Source of the DNA: Perca fluviatilis | Taxonomy: Eukaryota; Chordata; Actinopteri; Perciformes; Percidae | Direction of reading: 5' to 3' | Assembly: GCF_010015445.1 (NCBI RefSeq) | Contig: NC_053115.1 | Location: 8,081,576 to 8,145,575, forward strand | DNA: 64,000 nucleotides | In this document: positions 61,376 to 64,000 of the stretch, in pieces | Numbering within the stretch: the stretch's first letter is position 1 | Layout: the number at the start of each line of letters is the position of its first letter | Program-made: the position numbers and the translations under genes | Notes under the pieces: model-generated | The model's input: only the letters and a program-made list of their open reading frames with translations | Databases searched by the model: none | Told to the model about the DNA's origin: nothing

Positions 61376-62924
61376 TGGCTTTAATCTCATGTAAATTGTT
61401 GTTGGCATCCATCAACCTTAAAACCACAGCTTGGTATGGTTTTAAAAACACTAATATTTCACTGATCAAATGTTGCATAATTCTCAGTTTTGAGTATGTG
61501 GTGGCTTGCAAATGGAAACCAGTTGCTTGAACTTGGGTCCCTGGTCTTCCAGCATGTTCTGAAATCAATCCTCATCAGGAATGGTGATTGTTCTCCAGCT
61601 CTGAGAGGTTGTCTGAGTCCCCCCTCATCTGTGTAGAGTTGAGGCTGAAAGTTGAACAGATCAGTCTCCTGGAGAGAGGAGAGCCTCTGCAGGAGTGGGA
61701 AAAAAATATCAAGTTTAAAAAAATGCAGTGCTTATGTCACCGCTGCAGGCACATGTAGGCTTTGAGATTTCATAATGCTGCCCAGTGGACCTCCATACTG
61801 CAAGTGTACTACCAACCTGATGAAGCAGGGCTAGAAGAGTGGTGGCTGCCTCATAGCTTGAGTACTTTTCCTTTTTTTTTTTTTGTAAAGGAAATTCAGT
61901 GTGCTCATGTCTTCAATCTGTTTATAAAAAAAAGTTTCCATAATCAAGTTTCATCAGCTGCTACCTCAAAGTAATGAGCACAAACCATACCACTCACTAC
62001 ATACTGTGTACAATTCCCCTTCTGTAATCTCTAAAGGGTTTGTAGATTAAGTTTTGCTCTGTACACTGTTAAAGAATGACAAAACTGAGAAGAAATGTAT
62101 TTGGAGTGTAGACCACCCAAAATAGTGGTCTTAGTTTCACAAATGTATTCAAAGTATGTAAGAAAACATGCAACTTTGTGCTCATAAAAATCTAGTTCAG
62201 GTTTTGCAGTTTAACCAGTGAAAAACAGTTTGTCCATTTTTACGCCCTGTTGAAACTTTGCTGTGTTGCGTTCCGTCGTGCAGGCTTTGCCAATTAGATG
62301 GGTTGTGGTATTAGTGGACACTGCCAGGAGGTTGTCCGGTAACTTGGGGAAGAAACCGTTAAATTACTGGTATTTTCTTGAGGAGAAATCTGGAATTGTC
62401 ACTGGTTTGTTAGTGAATTCTAAGCAGTGACCTTGCAGTCTGTTCTTAGATTCTCAATGTTTGAGAAGGTTTCTCCAGAGCAATCACTGGTCTGCAAAGT
62501 GGTGAGTTTTTTTTTTTTTTTTAGGGGGGGTGGTTTTGGCAGGTCATGACTGCCATCAGTAGCAGAACTGTCAGCGTGACGGAGATGACAAAATTCAACT
62601 TGCAGTGAGTTATCAGAATTGTACATATTGCATTATACTCTGATACTAACTAAAAATATCTATTTCTTACACAGGAGTAAAAACAGTGAGTGCCTATAGC
62701 ACCAGAGGCGGCTTTTGGGGCAGTGCCTCAGCGGCTTTGGCACAGTGCAGTCGCACACGGTCACACAGAGGTCGTTAACTCTCCCTGCATGTCAGAGATC
62801 TTTAGATAAATTTTGTGTGGGCCAGCATGCACACCGGGCTCTTTCAACAGGCCAGCTGTGTACCCTGTGGGAAATAATCACACCATTAAATGATTTATTT
62901 ATATATTTATTTATTTATTTATAT

Positions 62925-63150
62925 CAGTGGTTCTCAACCTTTTTTGTGCCAGCGCCCCCCTATCCATTATCCAGGTCCCTAACGCCCCCCATCAAATATT
63001 ATGTAGGCTAATTGCCCTGGATATTAATGATTACGCCCTAATATAGGCCTATTATTGTCGTTACTATTGTTATTAAAAATAATCAATAAATCAAATCATT
63101 GAATGACAAACAACACATGTATTAGTTTCCCAGGTATCAAAAAAGCCATG
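62925..63150 (+). mobile_element. hAT terminal fragment (CAGTGGTTCTCAACC)
   Basis: It begins CAGTGGTTCTCAACCTTTTT followed by 'gcgcccccctatcc' and 'aacgccccccatc', the typical start of Charlie-like hAT repeats. The right limit is not determined. Confidence 0.6.
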
Positions 63151-63351
63151 TGAATAGAAATATTTACAGTTTTTTTTTTTTTTAAATGCAACCATTTGAC
63201 ATTCAAATTAAATAACAGCAGCCAATCAGAACTACTAGATATGTAACATTCAAACTATAATTAGGTATTATCAAAAGGCCTGCTGCATGGTGTGAACCTC
63301 AGCACCTTTATAAGATGACTATAATTTGAATGTCCTTTTTTGGTTGTGAAG

Positions 63352-63388
63352 TGACCTTGGGTGTCATGAAAGGCGCTTTAAATAAAAT

Positions 63389-63420
<32 letters not shown>
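63352..63420 (+). mobile_element. Retroposon 3' tail with (ATT)n
   Basis: 'gaccttgggtgtcatgaaag', 'gcgctttaaataaaatgt', then (ATT)n. This resembles the 3' ends of fish LINE/SINE elements; the body is unclear. Confidence 0.6.
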
Positions 63421-63422
<2 letters not shown>

Positions 63423-63539
63423 AAACACTAACAGTAGCCAATCAGAAACAGCTAGCAATTTAACATTCAAATCTATTTTTCATTCAAATTGTTCCAACGG
63501 AAAACAAGCTTGCACTTATCATGGGGTAAAAGCAGGATT

Positions 63540-63544
63540 ACACG

Positions 63545-63575
<31 letters not shown>

Positions 63576-63605
63576 GCAACACGCACACGCACACACACAC
63601 ACACA
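63540..63605. repeat. Interrupted (CA)n microsatellite
   Basis: CA dinucleotides with cgca interruptions. Confidence 0.93.
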
Positions 63606-63720
63606 GAAACAAGGTTTTCATTTTGGTGATGACAAACGACTTGAAGAACGACACCTACTGCCGAATGGAAATAAGTTTACAACCTTTGAAAGTTAGTGAG
63701 AGCCCTTTGTTAATGCTTAG

Positions 63721-63899
63721 AAGAGTATAAGTTAGAAGAGTCTAGGTTAGAAGAGTCTAGGATTGAAGAGTCTAGGATTGAAGAGTCTAGGATTGAAGAG
63801 TCTAGGATTGAAGAGTCTAGGTTTGAAGAGTCTAGGTTTGAAGAGTCTAGGTTTGAAGAGTCTAGGTTTGAAGAGTCTAGGTTTGAAAGTCTAGGTTTG
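63721..63899. repeat. 15-bp minisatellite, 12 units
   Basis: Unit aagagtctaggNTTg. Units 1-2 are variant (tataagttag, tctaggttag), units 3-6 end gattg, units 7-11 end gtttg, and unit 12 is 14 nt. As 15 is a multiple of three, the minus strand stays open and reads a five-residue LDSSN/LDSSI repeat inside an 82-codon frame (63958-63710). There is no evidence that it is translated. Confidence 0.92.
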
Positions 63900-64000
63900 C
63901 TATCGCCTGTCTTGCGAGTAAATAGCAGAAAAAAACGTTTGGAGAAGCGCAACCCCACATCGCGCTGCGTTTTGAGGAGGTGGAGTCCCGTACAGTAAAC

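Larger units (their letters stand above)
61376..64000. other. Region downstream of lsm14b
   Basis: No gene was recognised. It holds a hAT terminus at 62925, a retroposon-like tail (63352-63420), an AC tract and a 15-bp minisatellite. The stretch 61376-62690 is single-copy looking and may be 3' UTR or intergenic. Confidence 0.7.

Noticed and set aside
63721..63899. CRISPR-like array
   Set aside because: Units of 15 bp are contiguous with no spacers, in a vertebrate genome; it is a minisatellite.

Overview
This window is vertebrate nuclear DNA, almost certainly from a teleost fish. Short exons with GT/AG boundaries sit among large introns, with long (GT)n, (CT)n and (AC)n tracts and many fish-type repeats. 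These include tRNA-derived SINEs (one with a TAATG tail), a LINE 3' end with an AATTG tail, non-autonomous hAT elements with intact 8-bp target duplications, and TTAA-flanked elements. I do not name a species. There are no bacterial features, and most open frames are chance frames in introns or repeats.

Three real genes are present. (1) cdh4 (R-cadherin, + strand, 7207-32723): the last nine coding exons, from the end of EC2 through EC3-EC5, the membrane span and the catenin-binding tail. Its 5' exons lie left of the window, so bases 1-7206 are read as intron. (2) taf4 (TFIID subunit 4, - strand, 57739 down to 45193): a full 17-exon model with the TAFH/NHR1 domain and the C-terminal histone-fold TAF4 domain. 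One 13-codon exon and the first intron are inferred. (3) lsm14b (RAP55B-like RNP protein, + strand, 58862-60967): eight exons carrying the LSm, FDF, FFD and TFG motifs and a short RGG tail. The exon phases of each model join without a frame break. They sum to 568, 922 and 371 codons, stop included.

The order CDH4(+) / TAF4(-) / LSM14B(+) matches the human 20q13.33 arrangement, which supports the orthology calls. cdh4 and taf4 converge across about 9.6 kb of repeat-rich intergenic DNA. taf4 and lsm14b are head to head, 1.1 kb apart.

The rest is intron and intergenic DNA, and transposons dominate the structured part. The clearest are four hAT elements (three with exact 8-bp duplications), two TTAA elements each nested in an older repeat, two large foldback elements, and a repeat carrying a fragment that resembles RecQ helicase motifs 0 and I. 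I found no undescribed multi-gene system. The most useful leads are tandem in-frame GTAAGT donors at the EC4/EC5 junction of cdh4, the short, divergent taf4 N-terminus with a possible microexon, the helicase-fragment repeat, and an unexplained GC-rich antisense segment in the last taf4 intron.
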